Source: JBECKQ01 sp040235375
Lineage (GTDB): Bacteria > Planctomycetota > Phycisphaerae > UBA1845
DNA length: 26,836 nt
NCBI GenBank assembly: GCA_040235375.1
Contig: JBECKQ010000468.1
Span: forward strand, 1-26,836
Direction: 5' to 3'
Position numbers and translations under genes: made by a program
Notes under the pieces: generated by a model
Databases searched by the model: none
Told to the model about the DNA's origin: nothing
Seen by the model: the letters and a program-made list of their open reading frames with translations, nothing else
Shown: positions 15,571 through 26,664 of the stretch, piece by piece
How the letters are laid out: the number at the start of each line of letters is the position of its first letter
Numbering within the stretch: the first letter of the stretch is position 1

Positions 15571-15869
15571 CACGGTCATCGTGTTCGCAGCGACCGGCGA
15601 CAAGACGTACGACGGTCAAACGGCAAGCGAAGTCCACCAGTCAGGCGGAAGGAGGAGACGCACAGGCGGACTGGGGAGAGATGTGGTGACGCAGATCGCG
15701 CTGAGGAGGAGGGGAACCATTCATTCCAACGAAACACCAGGGAACCACGCCACCAGCCCGGATGACTTTCGACAGGCACCGGACCGGCGGCGGATCCCCC
15801 GCGGTAAACGATCGTCCGGCCGTGCAATCGGACAACCGGCCAAGTTGCATTCAAAAGGAGCGAAGAAGC
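15571..15869 (+). other. 299-base spacer before the PstS-like gene
   Basis: No gene or clear promoter is seen. The middle (15645-15720) is purine-rich. It ends with a good ribosome site, AAAAGGAG at 15853-15860, nine bases before the ATG at 15870. Confidence 0.5.
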
Positions 15870-18800
15870 ATGATCAATCGCATTCTGGCAGGCGCGCTTG
15901 CGGTGCTCGTGAGCGCGATACCGGCCGTTGCCGTTATCGACTGCGACAACAACGGCGCCGGCACGGACGGCAACATCACGATCCACGGTGGCCAGGTGAA
16001 CATGGCCGGAGCGAGTCTTTTCGCGGACTTCTTCCGGCAGGCTGCTTCCACCAACGACTGGATCGACGCCGACACCGATGGATTCTTCGGGTTCTATGAG
16101 AACGATCCCAATTTCGAGTTCATCGACCAGCTCGCGCCGCTCTACCCGGTGGGCGGTTCGCTGGACACCTGGTGGGCCTTCAACTACCGCAGCGTCGGTT
16201 CGGTGGAGGGGTTCTCCGAGTTCATCGACAGCCAGCTCTGCGGTATCGTTCCCGACAACGCGCCTTCGGAAGCCGGCTTGTTCAACCGCTTCCTCTACGC
16301 GGATCTCGGTTCTATCGTGGACGGCTGGGGCGGCTACGTGAACTCCAGCGGCACGCCGCTCGCGCAGTGCTCGATCGACGGCACTATCCTCGACGTCCCC
16401 GGTCAGTGGGCCATTACCTACGAGGGCACCCCGAAGTGGAACGCCACCCCCGGCGAGGGCGGTTACGGCCTCAACTACATCGAGTCCTCGACCGGCGACG
16501 TCTCCCAGCTTCAGAGCCTCTCTCGTGACTGCACCACCAACTCGCTCAACTTCGACACCGCCGACCCCAACGGCGACACGCTGTATAGCCTCGTTCTGGC
16601 CTGGGTGCCCATCGCCGCCATCAGCAATCGCGGCACCGGCCTGGAAGGCCTCAAGTTCAGCGAGATCCAGTACCTGCTCGTTACCGGCCGTATGCCCAAC
16701 GGCGAAAACCTCGTCATGGCCACGCGTGACGTCGGCTCCGGTACGCGCAACGGCTTCTGCAACACGACCAACGTCGACCCAAGCTGGGGCCGCGGCGACA
16801 ACATCGGCGAGCGCGACGATTCCAGCACGACCACGCTGCTCGGCCACGACTTCCAGCCCACCAACCGGGGTGGTTCCGGGCTGATGGAAAACGTCGTGCA
16901 GAACGACCGCCTGGCTGTCGGTTACACCGGCGTCGGCGGCGGCAGCCGTGCAGCCCGCGATTCCGCGCGCGGATTCTACGAAGTCCTCGGCGTCTGCAAG
17001 GACGTCGACCAGTACGGTGATCCGCTCTGCGACTGCGACTCGACCGGCTTCGTTCGCCCGACGATCGCCAACGTGGTTGACAACTGCAATGCGTGCACCG
17101 GTTACCAGATCGGCGGCAGCGAGTCCGTTGTCGTTCGCGGTGACCCCAACGCCAACCGCGACCCCGGCGACGACCTGTTCAACTCGAATGGACCGGCCAT
17201 CACCAACCAGGCCGTCGCCGATTACCTCAACAACATCTTTGACAGCATCGCCGAGTTCACGCAGGACCCCCTCGGCGGCCAATGTGCCAACAGTTACACG
17301 TGCAGCAACACCGTGTGCAGTGACACGTTGCTCGACTGCAATTCCAACGGCGATTGCAACGGCGGGGCGACGTGCGGGCTGTTCCTCGACTGCACCACCG
17401 ACGCCGACTGCGGCTTGACCGGCACGTGCTCGGTCATTCGCTCCTGCGCGGATAACAGCGATTGTGATGCCCAGGACTACTGCGGCCTGATCGTCAATTC
17501 GCCGGCCCAGTCCATGGCTGCCGCCTACTTCCTTCCCGCGGCGATCGATTGTGTCGGCGAGTTTGATCTGCCGCTCGTTTTCAGTCCGACCGACGCCAAT
17601 CTGGGTCTCCGGGCGTACACGCTGGCCAACAACGGGTTTGGCTGGAACGGTGACACCCACCCGTACGGCTCAACCAATATCGCCGGGCTCGTACCCACGC
17701 GGCTCGCGCTGGGCGGCGGGGCCGTCTACACGGACGGTCAGGCTGCCGATTACGTTTACTGGAACGGTTCTTCCTACGTCGGCGTTGCGGCCGGGAACGA
17801 TCTCAGTGCGCGCAACCGCGTCCAGGGCGATTTCAACGAGGACTTCGCCCGCAGCATCAATGACGCGACAGAACTGGTTAACGCGTACTACGCGCCGCGC
17901 GCCTGGCAGAAGACCGCAGCCGCCATCGGTTCCGGCGGTGCCGGTGAGATGGCTGCCGACAACGCCATCCCCGAAGTCCTCGGCGACTTCAACGGCGACG
18001 GTGAATTCTCCAAGGAAGACCTCCGCTACTTCATGGACGGCCTTGCCAACTCCAACGGCTACCTCGATCGCAAGGCCGGTGCCATCGCGGTCGACACGCA
18101 GATCAATGCCCTTGGCAAGCCTTGCCCGTGGGCCGACACCAACGGCCTGCTCAAGATTGCCCCGACCGCGCCGGGGTTGCCGTCGGCGAGCTACCCCGAC
18201 CCGACGTTCATCACGCCGCACGACGCCAACGACGTCGATCGACCGTTCCTCGCGACCGGCAAGTCCTACGCCATCGGCGACTTCCGCGGCGACGTGGCGG
18301 GCGCCACGCTCGATGTTCAGGGACGCCGCCCGAACGCCGGTGGTCCACCGACCGGATGGGATGGACAGGTGAACGCCGCCGACATCGACTACTGCTGCAG
18401 CTTCGTTCGCCAGCCGCTGGCCTGGGACAATCTTGACGATGCCGTTTTGCTTGACCTGAGCTGCGACATGAATGGCGACCTGGCGGTCGACTCGGGCGAC
18501 ATCGGCGAGCTGGTGGAGACGATTCTCGGCACGGACTACGGCGACGCCAACCTCGACGGTGCGGTTGATGGTGATGATCTCGCCATCGTGCAGGCGACGA
18601 TCGCCGGCGGTGGCTGCAACGCGGAAGGCACCTGCGGCTGGACCGACGGCGACTTCACCTGTGACGGGTATGTCGACGCAACAGACGAGGACTTCGTGAC
18701 CGGTCCGGACGGCGACTACGACAACGATGGTGACGTCGATCTTGCTGACTATGCCGCGTTCCAGGTTTGCTTCGGCAGCGCCGCGACCGGCGCTTGTGCC

Positions 18801-18884
18801 CAGCACTTTGAGCTGTCCAGAGACGGCGTCATCGATCTCGACGATTACGACGCGCTCGCGGCGCTGATGACCGGTCCGCAATAG
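15870..18884 (+). CDS. secreted PstS-like protein with Cys repeats and dockerin-like tail
   Basis: A 1004-residue exported protein. The start at 15870 is set by AAAAGGAG nine bases upstream; the open frame before it is not coding. A Sec signal peptide ends near residue 21 (AIPAVAV). Residues about 35-360 resemble the periplasmic phosphate-binding protein PstS: VNMAGASLFADFFRQ (43-57), FNYRSVGSVEGFSEFI (104-119), LKFSEIQYLLVTGRMP (261-276), TRDVGSGTRNGF (285-296, the anion-binding RxDGSGT loop) and ENVVQNDRLAVGYTG (340-354). Then come four 18-residue Cys repeats (470-541), an unassigned part, and several Asp-rich EF-hand/dockerin-like repeats (from about 653, densest at 865-1004), such as GDFNGDGEF and GDYDNDGDVDLADY, typical of planctomycete secreted proteins. 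No pst transporter genes are nearby. Ligand and surface partner are unknown. Confidence 0.75.
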   Translation: MINRILAGALAVLVSAIPAVAVIDCDNNGAGTDGNITIHGGQVNMAGASLFADFFRQAASTNDWIDADTDGFFGFYENDPNFEFIDQLAPLYPVGGSLDTWWAFNYRSVGSVEGFSEFIDSQLCGIVPDNAPSEAGLFNRFLYADLGSIVDGWGGYVNSSGTPLAQCSIDGTILDVPGQWAITYEGTPKWNATPGEGGYGLNYIESSTGDVSQLQSLSRDCTTNSLNFDTADPNGDTLYSLVLAWVPIAAISNRGTGLEGLKFSEIQYLLVTGRMPNGENLVMATRDVGSGTRNGFCNTTNVDPSWGRGDNIGERDDSSTTTLLGHDFQPTNRGGSGLMENVVQNDRLAVGYTGVGGGSRAARDSARGFYEVLGVCKDVDQYGDPLCDCDSTGFVRPTIANVVDNCNACTGYQIGGSESVVVRGDPNANRDPGDDLFNSNGPAITNQAVADYLNNIFDSIAEFTQDPLGGQCANSYTCSNTVCSDTLLDCNSNGDCNGGATCGLFLDCTTDADCGLTGTCSVIRSCADNSDCDAQDYCGLIVNSPAQSMAAAYFLPAAIDCVGEFDLPLVFSPTDANLGLRAYTLANNGFGWNGDTHPYGSTNIAGLVPTRLALGGGAVYTDGQAADYVYWNGSSYVGVAAGNDLSARNRVQGDFNEDFARSINDATELVNAYYAPRAWQKTAAAIGSGGAGEMAADNAIPEVLGDFNGDGEFSKEDLRYFMDGLANSNGYLDRKAGAIAVDTQINALGKPCPWADTNGLLKIAPTAPGLPSASYPDPTFITPHDANDVDRPFLATGKSYAIGDFRGDVAGATLDVQGRRPNAGGPPTGWDGQVNAADIDYCCSFVRQPLAWDNLDDAVLLDLSCDMNGDLAVDSGDIGELVETILGTDYGDANLDGAVDGDDLAIVQATIAGGGCNAEGTCGWTDGDFTCDGYVDATDEDFVTGPDGDYDNDGDVDLADYAAFQVCFGSAATGACAQHFELSRDGVIDLDDYDALAALMTGPQ
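17277..17492 (+). repeat. four tandem 54-base units coding 18-residue Cys repeats
   Basis: Units run 17277-17330, 17331-17384, 17385-17438 and 17439-17492. Units 2-4 each have Cys at positions 3, 9 and 15 with Asp before the second Cys: LDCNSNGDCNGGATCGLF, LDCTTDADCGLTGTCSVI and RSCADNSDCDAQDYCGLI. Unit 1 has the same length with its third Cys shifted by one. The pattern resembles the C-x-x-DxDC disulfide repeats of myxobacterial and planctomycete surface proteins. Confidence 0.85.
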
Positions 18885-19226
18885 CGCTTCGTGCTCTCCA
18901 ATCTCGCGCAGGGCTCATGCATGCGTGACGCTGCGAGTGCGTGAGCCTCCGGGTAAGCCAGGGTCCGACCATGCCGGCCGGCCCTGTCTCTCCTTATGCG
19001 CATACGCTCGGCTCGGTCGCCGCGGTGCGCGAGCTCGTTTTGAATCTGTGATTTCTTTTCCGCCGTGACGTATCGATCGTGCAGGGACAAAGTTGCCGTC
19101 GTTCTGCCCAGTTATTCACTGACAGATGGGATTCGCTGCGCTTGACGCCCTCCGCCCATACGCGGTATCAGGCTCTCGGCGTCTCACCGGAACCGAGCGA
19201 GCCACAACTTCAATCGAGGATTGCAG
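18885..19226 (+). other. 342-base gap before the RdgC-like gene
   Basis: No gene is supported on either strand. A GCCGGCCGGC self-complementary run lies near 18973-18983 without a T-run, so I do not call a terminator. The gap ends with GAGGA at 19216-19220, the ribosome site of the next gene. Confidence 0.5.
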
Positions 19227-20447
19227 ATGGCGTTTGCGAGTGGATCGGTCACGTTTCGGCGGTATCGGGTCATCGGTTGCCCGTTTGAGTGCATTGACGA
19301 TCGCTTCCTCGAAGCGCTGACCGCCCACGGCTTCGGCCGACACCAGAGCGCGGCCGACGACGGCCGGCAGATCGGCTGGATATCGCCGCTGCATCTGTTC
19401 GACGTGGACTTCGCGGCGGAGCGCGTCGCCGCCGGCCCATACGCCCACTTTCGCATGCGCCTCGATCGCATCACGCCGCCGGCCAGCATCCTCAAAAGCT
19501 ACGTCGAAATCGAGAAGCTCGCCGCGCTGGAAGCCTCCGGCCGCGACTACCTGACCCGCGAGGAGCAACGCCAGGCACGCGACGGCGCCGCCGCCCGCGC
19601 GAACAAGGAAGCCGCCAGCGGCGCCTTCCGTAGGATTTCCGCCTGCCCGGTGCTCTTTGACCTCGAAGGCCGCTGCTTCTACGCGGGCAGCACGAGCGAC
19701 GCGCTCAACGATCGAATCCGCGCGCTTTTCGAAGACACATTTGACGCCAGGCTTGAACCGGTCACCGTCCACGCGCTCGCCGCAGACCTCGCGAGCGAGC
19801 TCGGTCTGTCTCGCAACTTCGAGGACGCCCGCCCGGCGCATCTCGTTCCCGTGCCGGATGGCATCGACGGCGACTTCTTTACCAGCGACCCCGCGGACCG
19901 CGGCTTCCTCGGCCGCGAGTTCCTTTCCTGGATCTGGTACCGCGTGGACCGTGCTGAGGGACTCTTCCGCCTCGCCGGCGGCAACGGCCAGCGCACGATG
20001 CCTGCGGGCGAGCTCGCCGCCTCGATCGTGACCGCCGCCCAGCTTCGTTGTGACTTCAATCTGACCGGACGGACCACCATTCGCACGGACGCGCCGACGT
20101 CGGTGCCCGAGGCCAGCGCCGCAATTGCCTCCGGCAAGCAGCCGACCAAGCTCGGGCTCATCCTCGGTGGTTCGACGGGGGAGTGGACCCTTGCGCTCGA
20201 CGGCCTCCGTTTCGACGTGTCCGGCCTCACGCTGCCGCCTTCGCAGCAGCCGACGCCGGCGGCCCGCCTCGAAGAGCGCGCCGATGCCGTCGTCGAGGCG
20301 GGGCGTCAGCTTGACGCTCTCTTCGCGACGTTCCTGCAAACCCGCCTTTCTTCGGATTGGCCGGCGGAACTTGGCCGGATGTCCGCCTGGGCCGCCAAGG
20401 GCCGGCTTGGATCGCGGCAGGCGAGGCCCCGACTCGTCTCTGCCTGA
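19227..20447 (+). CDS. rdgC: RdgC-like recombination-associated protein
   Basis: A 406-residue protein. It starts at the ATG at 19227, six bases after GAGGA; an in-frame TTG at 19221 is less likely. Its segments follow the order of E. coli RdgC, a ring-shaped DNA-binding protein that restrains RecA. FLEALTAHGFGRHQS then IGWISPL (49-55) match the N-terminal half; ITPPASILKSYVEIEKLAALEAS followed by LTREEQRQARD (82-118) matches the VIKQALEAKIAKLE...LKKTEKD region; FRRISACPVLFDLEGRCFYAGSTSDAL (134-160) matches [28 protein letters not shown]; and GKQPTKLGLIL with a following LRFDVSGL matches GKVVTKLAL. FLGREFLSWIWY (227-238) is also as I remember from longer RdgC homologues. It is about 100 residues longer than the proteobacterial protein. 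Assignment is by motif order, not by alignment. Confidence 0.7.
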   Translation: MAFASGSVTFRRYRVIGCPFECIDDRFLEALTAHGFGRHQSAADDGRQIGWISPLHLFDVDFAAERVAAGPYAHFRMRLDRITPPASILKSYVEIEKLAALEASGRDYLTREEQRQARDGAAARANKEAASGAFRRISACPVLFDLEGRCFYAGSTSDALNDRIRALFEDTFDARLEPVTVHALAADLASELGLSRNFEDARPAHLVPVPDGIDGDFFTSDPADRGFLGREFLSWIWYRVDRAEGLFRLAGGNGQRTMPAGELAASIVTAAQLRCDFNLTGRTTIRTDAPTSVPEASAAIASGKQPTKLGLILGGSTGEWTLALDGLRFDVSGLTLPPSQQPTPAARLEERADAVVEAGRQLDALFATFLQTRLSSDWPAELGRMSAWAAKGRLGSRQARPRLVSA

Positions 20448-20717
20448 TGCTGCACTCCCAGCCCCTAACCCAGTCAGGGAGGCCGGGTGGCGGTAAGCTC
20501 CTCGCGGCGGAGCAACTCGAAACTCGGCGCGCTGCGCTGCAAGTCGGAATACAGAAACCTCTTTTTGCCTTTGCCCGGTCAATGTGAGCACGACTTTCGT
20601 GTGACAGGGAACAGCTCTACGCGGAGTTCGTTTATCACTTGTACTGGAACTGTTGAGCCGCTACTCTATTTGACTGAAGTTTCGGGCCATCTCTCTCAAG
20701 ACAGAAGGAGGTAGTTT

Positions 20718-21461
20718 ATGTTGACGCGTAATCTCTCTATACGCGCCGGCGGTATCGTGCTTGCCTTGGCCATGACGGCATATGCCACGCCGTTGATCGG
20801 GTCAGGATCGAACTTGGGAATCCCCTCGCCGAATCCCGGCGAGCCCCCGCGGCAAGGCGCGACGCTCTCGGGCATCACCGGCAGCGGCTTCGACGGGACA
20901 TGGACAGCCCCGGCGATGTCGCCCTGGATCGGCACGTTCTCTGCGATAGGGCCGGTGCCGGCCAGCAACTCCTACCCCGCCGGCACCACGCGATACGACT
21001 TCAACACGCTGACCGCCGGATTGCTCCCCGCCGGAACATACTTCACGTTTGGCGACGTGGACGGTGGCTCGACCACCAGCGAGAAGTTCATCCTCCACGC
21101 CTACGACTCCGGCGGCGCCCTCATTACCACCCCCTGGCTCGATGAGCCGCTGGCCGTCACCGGCGTCGGTACTGGTTCCGGCGGTTCCTACGTGTCGACC
21201 GACATACCGGGCTGGGAATGGGACGCAGGGCTCAGCCAGTACACGATCGACGGTACAACGGTTACTTCTGTCGGAAATCCCAGCCTCACCGTTTGGCTGG
21301 AGAGCAACATCGACATGGCGTCTTTGAGCGTCGAGCGAACGTCGAACTTCGCCAACTTCGGTCTCAGTGCGCCGATTCCTGAACCCGCGACGGGCGCGAT
21401 GCTGGCGGTTTTCGGAGCGACTGCCATATGCGGCCGGCGCCGCCGCGCGCCGCGCTCGTAG
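20718..21461 (+). CDS. PEP-CTERM sorting-domain protein
   Basis: A 247-residue exported protein. A signal peptide ends near residue 24 (VLALAMTAYA). The mature part is Gly/Ser/Thr-rich and beta-type with no enzyme motif. The C-terminus (219-247) is a textbook PEP-CTERM signal: PIPEPATGAM, a hydrophobic segment LAVFGATAICG, then RRRRAPRS. Such proteins are recognised by an exosortase and released or attached at the cell surface, often in species that make exopolysaccharide. No exosortase gene is in the window. A very strong ribosome site, GAAGGAGGT, lies just before the ATG. I looked for a sigma-54 site in the 270-base leader and found none that fits. Confidence 0.9.
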   Translation: MLTRNLSIRAGGIVLALAMTAYATPLIGSGSNLGIPSPNPGEPPRQGATLSGITGSGFDGTWTAPAMSPWIGTFSAIGPVPASNSYPAGTTRYDFNTLTAGLLPAGTYFTFGDVDGGSTTSEKFILHAYDSGGALITTPWLDEPLAVTGVGTGSGGSYVSTDIPGWEWDAGLSQYTIDGTTVTSVGNPSLTVWLESNIDMASLSVERTSNFANFGLSAPIPEPATGAMLAVFGATAICGRRRRAPRS

Positions 21462-21487
21462 CAACTGATCGGGCAACAAAGATAGTC

Positions 21488-21511
21488 AATCAGTCGCTTC
21501 GCCGGCTGATT
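21488..21511. terminator. possible bidirectional terminator hairpin
   Basis: AATCAG (21488-21493) pairs with CTGATT (21506-21511), extended inward by three pairs to a 9-bp stem with a 6-base loop. It sits between the convergent PEP-CTERM and zinc-ribbon genes. The T-run after it is only three bases, so this is a weak call based on position and stem. Confidence 0.35.
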
Positions 21512-21559
21512 TGCTGATTCCGGAGCGGAACCGCAACGATGCGGTGCGGTTCAACGTAG

Positions 21560-21898
21560 TCAGTTTGCGCTCGGATTCCTGACGTTCGATCGTCCTTCGC
21601 TGATGGGATCGCAAGGGCGCTTCTGTTTCGTCGGTGTGCCGCATTCGGGACAGACGCCGCTGACGCTGCCGCGCAGGTTGTAACCGCAGACCCGGCATTG
21701 ACCGGGATCGTACGCAGAGGCCCGGTCTCGCCACCAGAGCCACGCCGTCACCAGCGCCGCGGGGACGACGATCTTCCAGAGCGTCGCATTTGACGGCGAG
21801 AACGTAAACTCCCATTCGTATGCGACGACCATCTGGACGCAGAACAAGAGTCCCGCCCACTTGAGAATTGTCCTCAGACGCAGAGGGCGTTTGCGCAT
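21560..21898 (-). CDS. small membrane protein with zinc ribbon
   Basis: A 112-residue protein. Two hydrophobic segments at about 11-28 (around WAGLLFCVQMVVAY) and 41-56 (WKIVVPAALVTAWLWW) are followed by a cytoplasmic zinc ribbon with Cys68-x2-Cys71 and Cys83-x2-Cys86 in CRVCGYNLRGSVSGVCPECG. This membrane-hairpin plus CGYNLRG ribbon is very common in planctomycetes and has no known function. A polar tail of about 25 residues follows. It lies 111 bases downstream of leuS on the same strand. No ribosome site is visible before the ATG. Confidence 0.8.
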   Translation of the reverse strand: MRKRPLRLRTILKWAGLLFCVQMVVAYEWEFTFSPSNATLWKIVVPAALVTAWLWWRDRASAYDPGQCRVCGYNLRGSVSGVCPECGTPTKQKRPCDPISEGRSNVRNPSAN

Positions 21899-22009
21899 CT
21901 TTCGTAACTTTGACGCGGCTACGTGACAAACAGCGTCGCCGCGGCCTGATCGTCGAGACCTTCCTGCCTCGGGACGAACTCCCGCGCAGATGTCTCCGCG
22001 GCGATGCCG

Positions 22010-25156
<3,147 letters not shown>

Positions 25157-25309
25157 GGTGCTCAATCCTGTCGTGGAACGGTCGCCGGGCACCTTTTCAG
25201 GCGAAGACCGTGTGAGTCTATCGGGGCCCGGTGTATGGGACAACGGCCAACGGCCGTCGTGGACGGGAATAACGGGTTTTGACGGCCCAATCCGTTGTCG
25301 TTCCAGCAG

Positions 25310-25325
25310 CGACACTTCGGTGTCG
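25310..25325 (+). other. UUCG-tetraloop hairpin in the leuS upstream region
   Basis: CGACAC-TTCG-GTGTCG on the + strand forms a 6-bp stem with a C(UUCG)G loop, among the most stable RNA tetraloops. It lies in the 266-base gap between divergent leuS and the small + gene. On the leuS strand the loop reads CGAA. No T-run follows. Confidence 0.5.
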
Positions 25326-25422
25326 ATGATGAATAGTATCCCACGGGTGGTTGTTCGCCTCGCGGATGGGGATCAGGGAACCGGACAAGTCCTACATGAA
25401 CGAGACGCCAAGGGGGTGCCAC

Positions 25423-25686
25423 ATGGCACGCGGCGGAAACAAGGCGCGGGGGCCGGAGAAAGACGACAGCCCGTTCTACCCCGGACGGCAGGACGGCGAC
25501 AGCCGCGCGAAGGTCGAGAGAACCGCGAGCACGGGCCGAAGCGGTCGGGGTCGCCGGCAGGGCAGGTCGGCCTCGTACGAGGATTGGAACTGCAGCGAGC
25601 TCTACGAGCGGGCTCGGCAGATTGGGATTGTGGGCCGGTCGCGCATGTCGAAGAAAGAGCTGATCGACGCCTTGCGTCGGCCGTAA
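25423..25686 (+). CDS. small basic protein with Rho-N/SAP-like C-terminus
   Basis: An 87-residue protein. I start at the ATG at 25423, five bases after AGGGGGT; an earlier in-frame ATG (25396) lacks a ribosome site. Residues 1-50 are polar, Gly/Arg-rich and probably disordered. Residues 52-86 (YEDWNCSELYERARQIG, then GRSRMSKKELIDALRR) match the helix-extended-helix pattern of the Rho termination factor N-terminal domain and of SAP motifs, both of which bind nucleic acid. Similar stand-alone small proteins are common in many bacteria and their role is unknown. It is divergent from leuS. Confidence 0.75.
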   Translation: MARGGNKARGPEKDDSPFYPGRQDGDSRAKVERTASTGRSGRGRRQGRSASYEDWNCSELYERARQIGIVGRSRMSKKELIDALRRP

Positions 25687-25736
25687 GTTGAATGCGACGG
25701 TCTTGGAGACCTGCCATCGTGGCCGCCGCGGGACGC

Positions 25737-26186
25737 TCATCGGCGCTCGAACAGGCCCATCACTTCGGCCTTGTCGATGACATGGTCCTGCATGGCCTGC
25801 TCGACCTGTTCCGCGTTGGCGCCGGGGTCGAGGCCGAGCGAATCGGTGTCGAGGGCGAAGACCATGAAGTAATAGCGGTGCTTGCCGTGGCGCGGCGGTG
25901 GCTGCGGCCCGCCGTAGCCGTTGAACTGGAAGCCGTTTCGGCCCGGCTTGCCGGCGCTCTGCCCGGCGTCGATTGAGTGAACGTCTGCAGGAACATCGTA
26001 GAGCAGCCAGTGAGTGAATGTGCCACCGGGGGCATCCGGATCCTGGGCCATGATGACGAAGCTGCGCGCCTCGTCCGGCGTGCGATCCCAGCGGAGACCC
26101 GGTGAGAGGTTCGCGCCGTCGCGCGCGAAACGCTCGGGGATGGGCCCGCCTTCGACAAACGCATTCGTCGTCACGCGCATGGACAT
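25737..26186 (-). CDS. YbhB/YbcL family PEBP protein
   Basis: A 149-residue phosphatidylethanolamine-binding-protein fold (Raf kinase inhibitor-like). The ligand-site motifs are in place: QDPDAPGGTFTHWLLYDVPA (48-67) and GKHRYYFMVFALD near residues 100-112, plus NGYGGPQPP between them. Bacterial members are about 150-180 residues and their ligand and role are not settled. The start at 26186 follows AGGAGAT six bases upstream; a second ATG two codons in is possible. It lies 15 bases after the stop of the 96-residue gene, so the two form an operon. Confidence 0.93.
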   Translation of the reverse strand: MSMRVTTNAFVEGGPIPERFARDGANLSPGLRWDRTPDEARSFVIMAQDPDAPGGTFTHWLLYDVPADVHSIDAGQSAGKPGRNGFQFNGYGGPQPPPRHGKHRYYFMVFALDTDSLGLDPGANAEQVEQAMQDHVIDKAEVMGLFERR

Positions 26187-26201
26187 CGGTTCATCTCCTG
26201 T

Positions 26202-26492
26202 TTACCTGTTCGCATCTTCATCTGCGCGGCGCACGTGGAAGCCGGCCTGCACGCTGCGCTCAGCGAGCGGGGGCAGTCCGCCAGGAGCGGCCTCGGCATA
26301 CAGAACTGTGTCGGGCGGAAGGTCGGCGGCGCGATACACGCGCTGCGAGCGATCCTCGAGGAGGACCGGCATGTCTTCGGTGGCCCCCTCGTGCTCCGTG
26401 GTCAGCAGACCGGTGCGAACGTCTTCAGCGACCTTGCTCTGCTGCTCGGCATCGAACTTTATTGCTCGCCAGTACACGTTAAGCGTGGGCAT
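26202..26492 (-). CDS. unknown 96-residue protein upstream of the PEBP gene
   Basis: I do not recognise this protein. The start at 26492 is supported by GGAGGA eight bases upstream; the 11 codons before it are not needed. The chain is soluble and acidic, starting MPTLNVYWRAIKFDAEQQ, with a charged middle (EHEGATEDMPVLLEDRSQRVY) and LPPDTVLYAEAAPGGLPPLAER near the end. No Cys, no membrane segment, no signal peptide. The 15-base gap to the PEBP gene and the good ribosome site argue that it is real and expressed with it. Confidence 0.65.
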   Translation of the reverse strand: MPTLNVYWRAIKFDAEQQSKVAEDVRTGLLTTEHEGATEDMPVLLEDRSQRVYRAADLPPDTVLYAEAAPGGLPPLAERSVQAGFHVRRADEDANR

Positions 26493-26664
26493 GGTATTAA
26501 TCCTCCGCGCGAGTTCCCTCGTCACACACTATGAGCACGATAAGCCGGGCAGGTAAGGAACGACTTAATTCGGCCTTAAATATTCGTCATCGGCGAGTCC
26601 ACCCTCCGGGCGAATGACCCGGCGAGAGGCACACACTTCAACGAGGCAGGCGGCTGACTTAGAG

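Noticed and set aside
15576..17660. 694-codon - strand frame opposite the PstS-like gene
   Set aside because: Val/Ala/Gly/Arg-rich with no motif; the opposite strand has a signal peptide, a ribosome site and recognisable domains.
20640..20690. Possible sigma-54 site before the PEP-CTERM gene
   Set aside because: A TGGAAC is present, but the GG-to-GC spacing is nine bases instead of ten and the TTGC element is missing.
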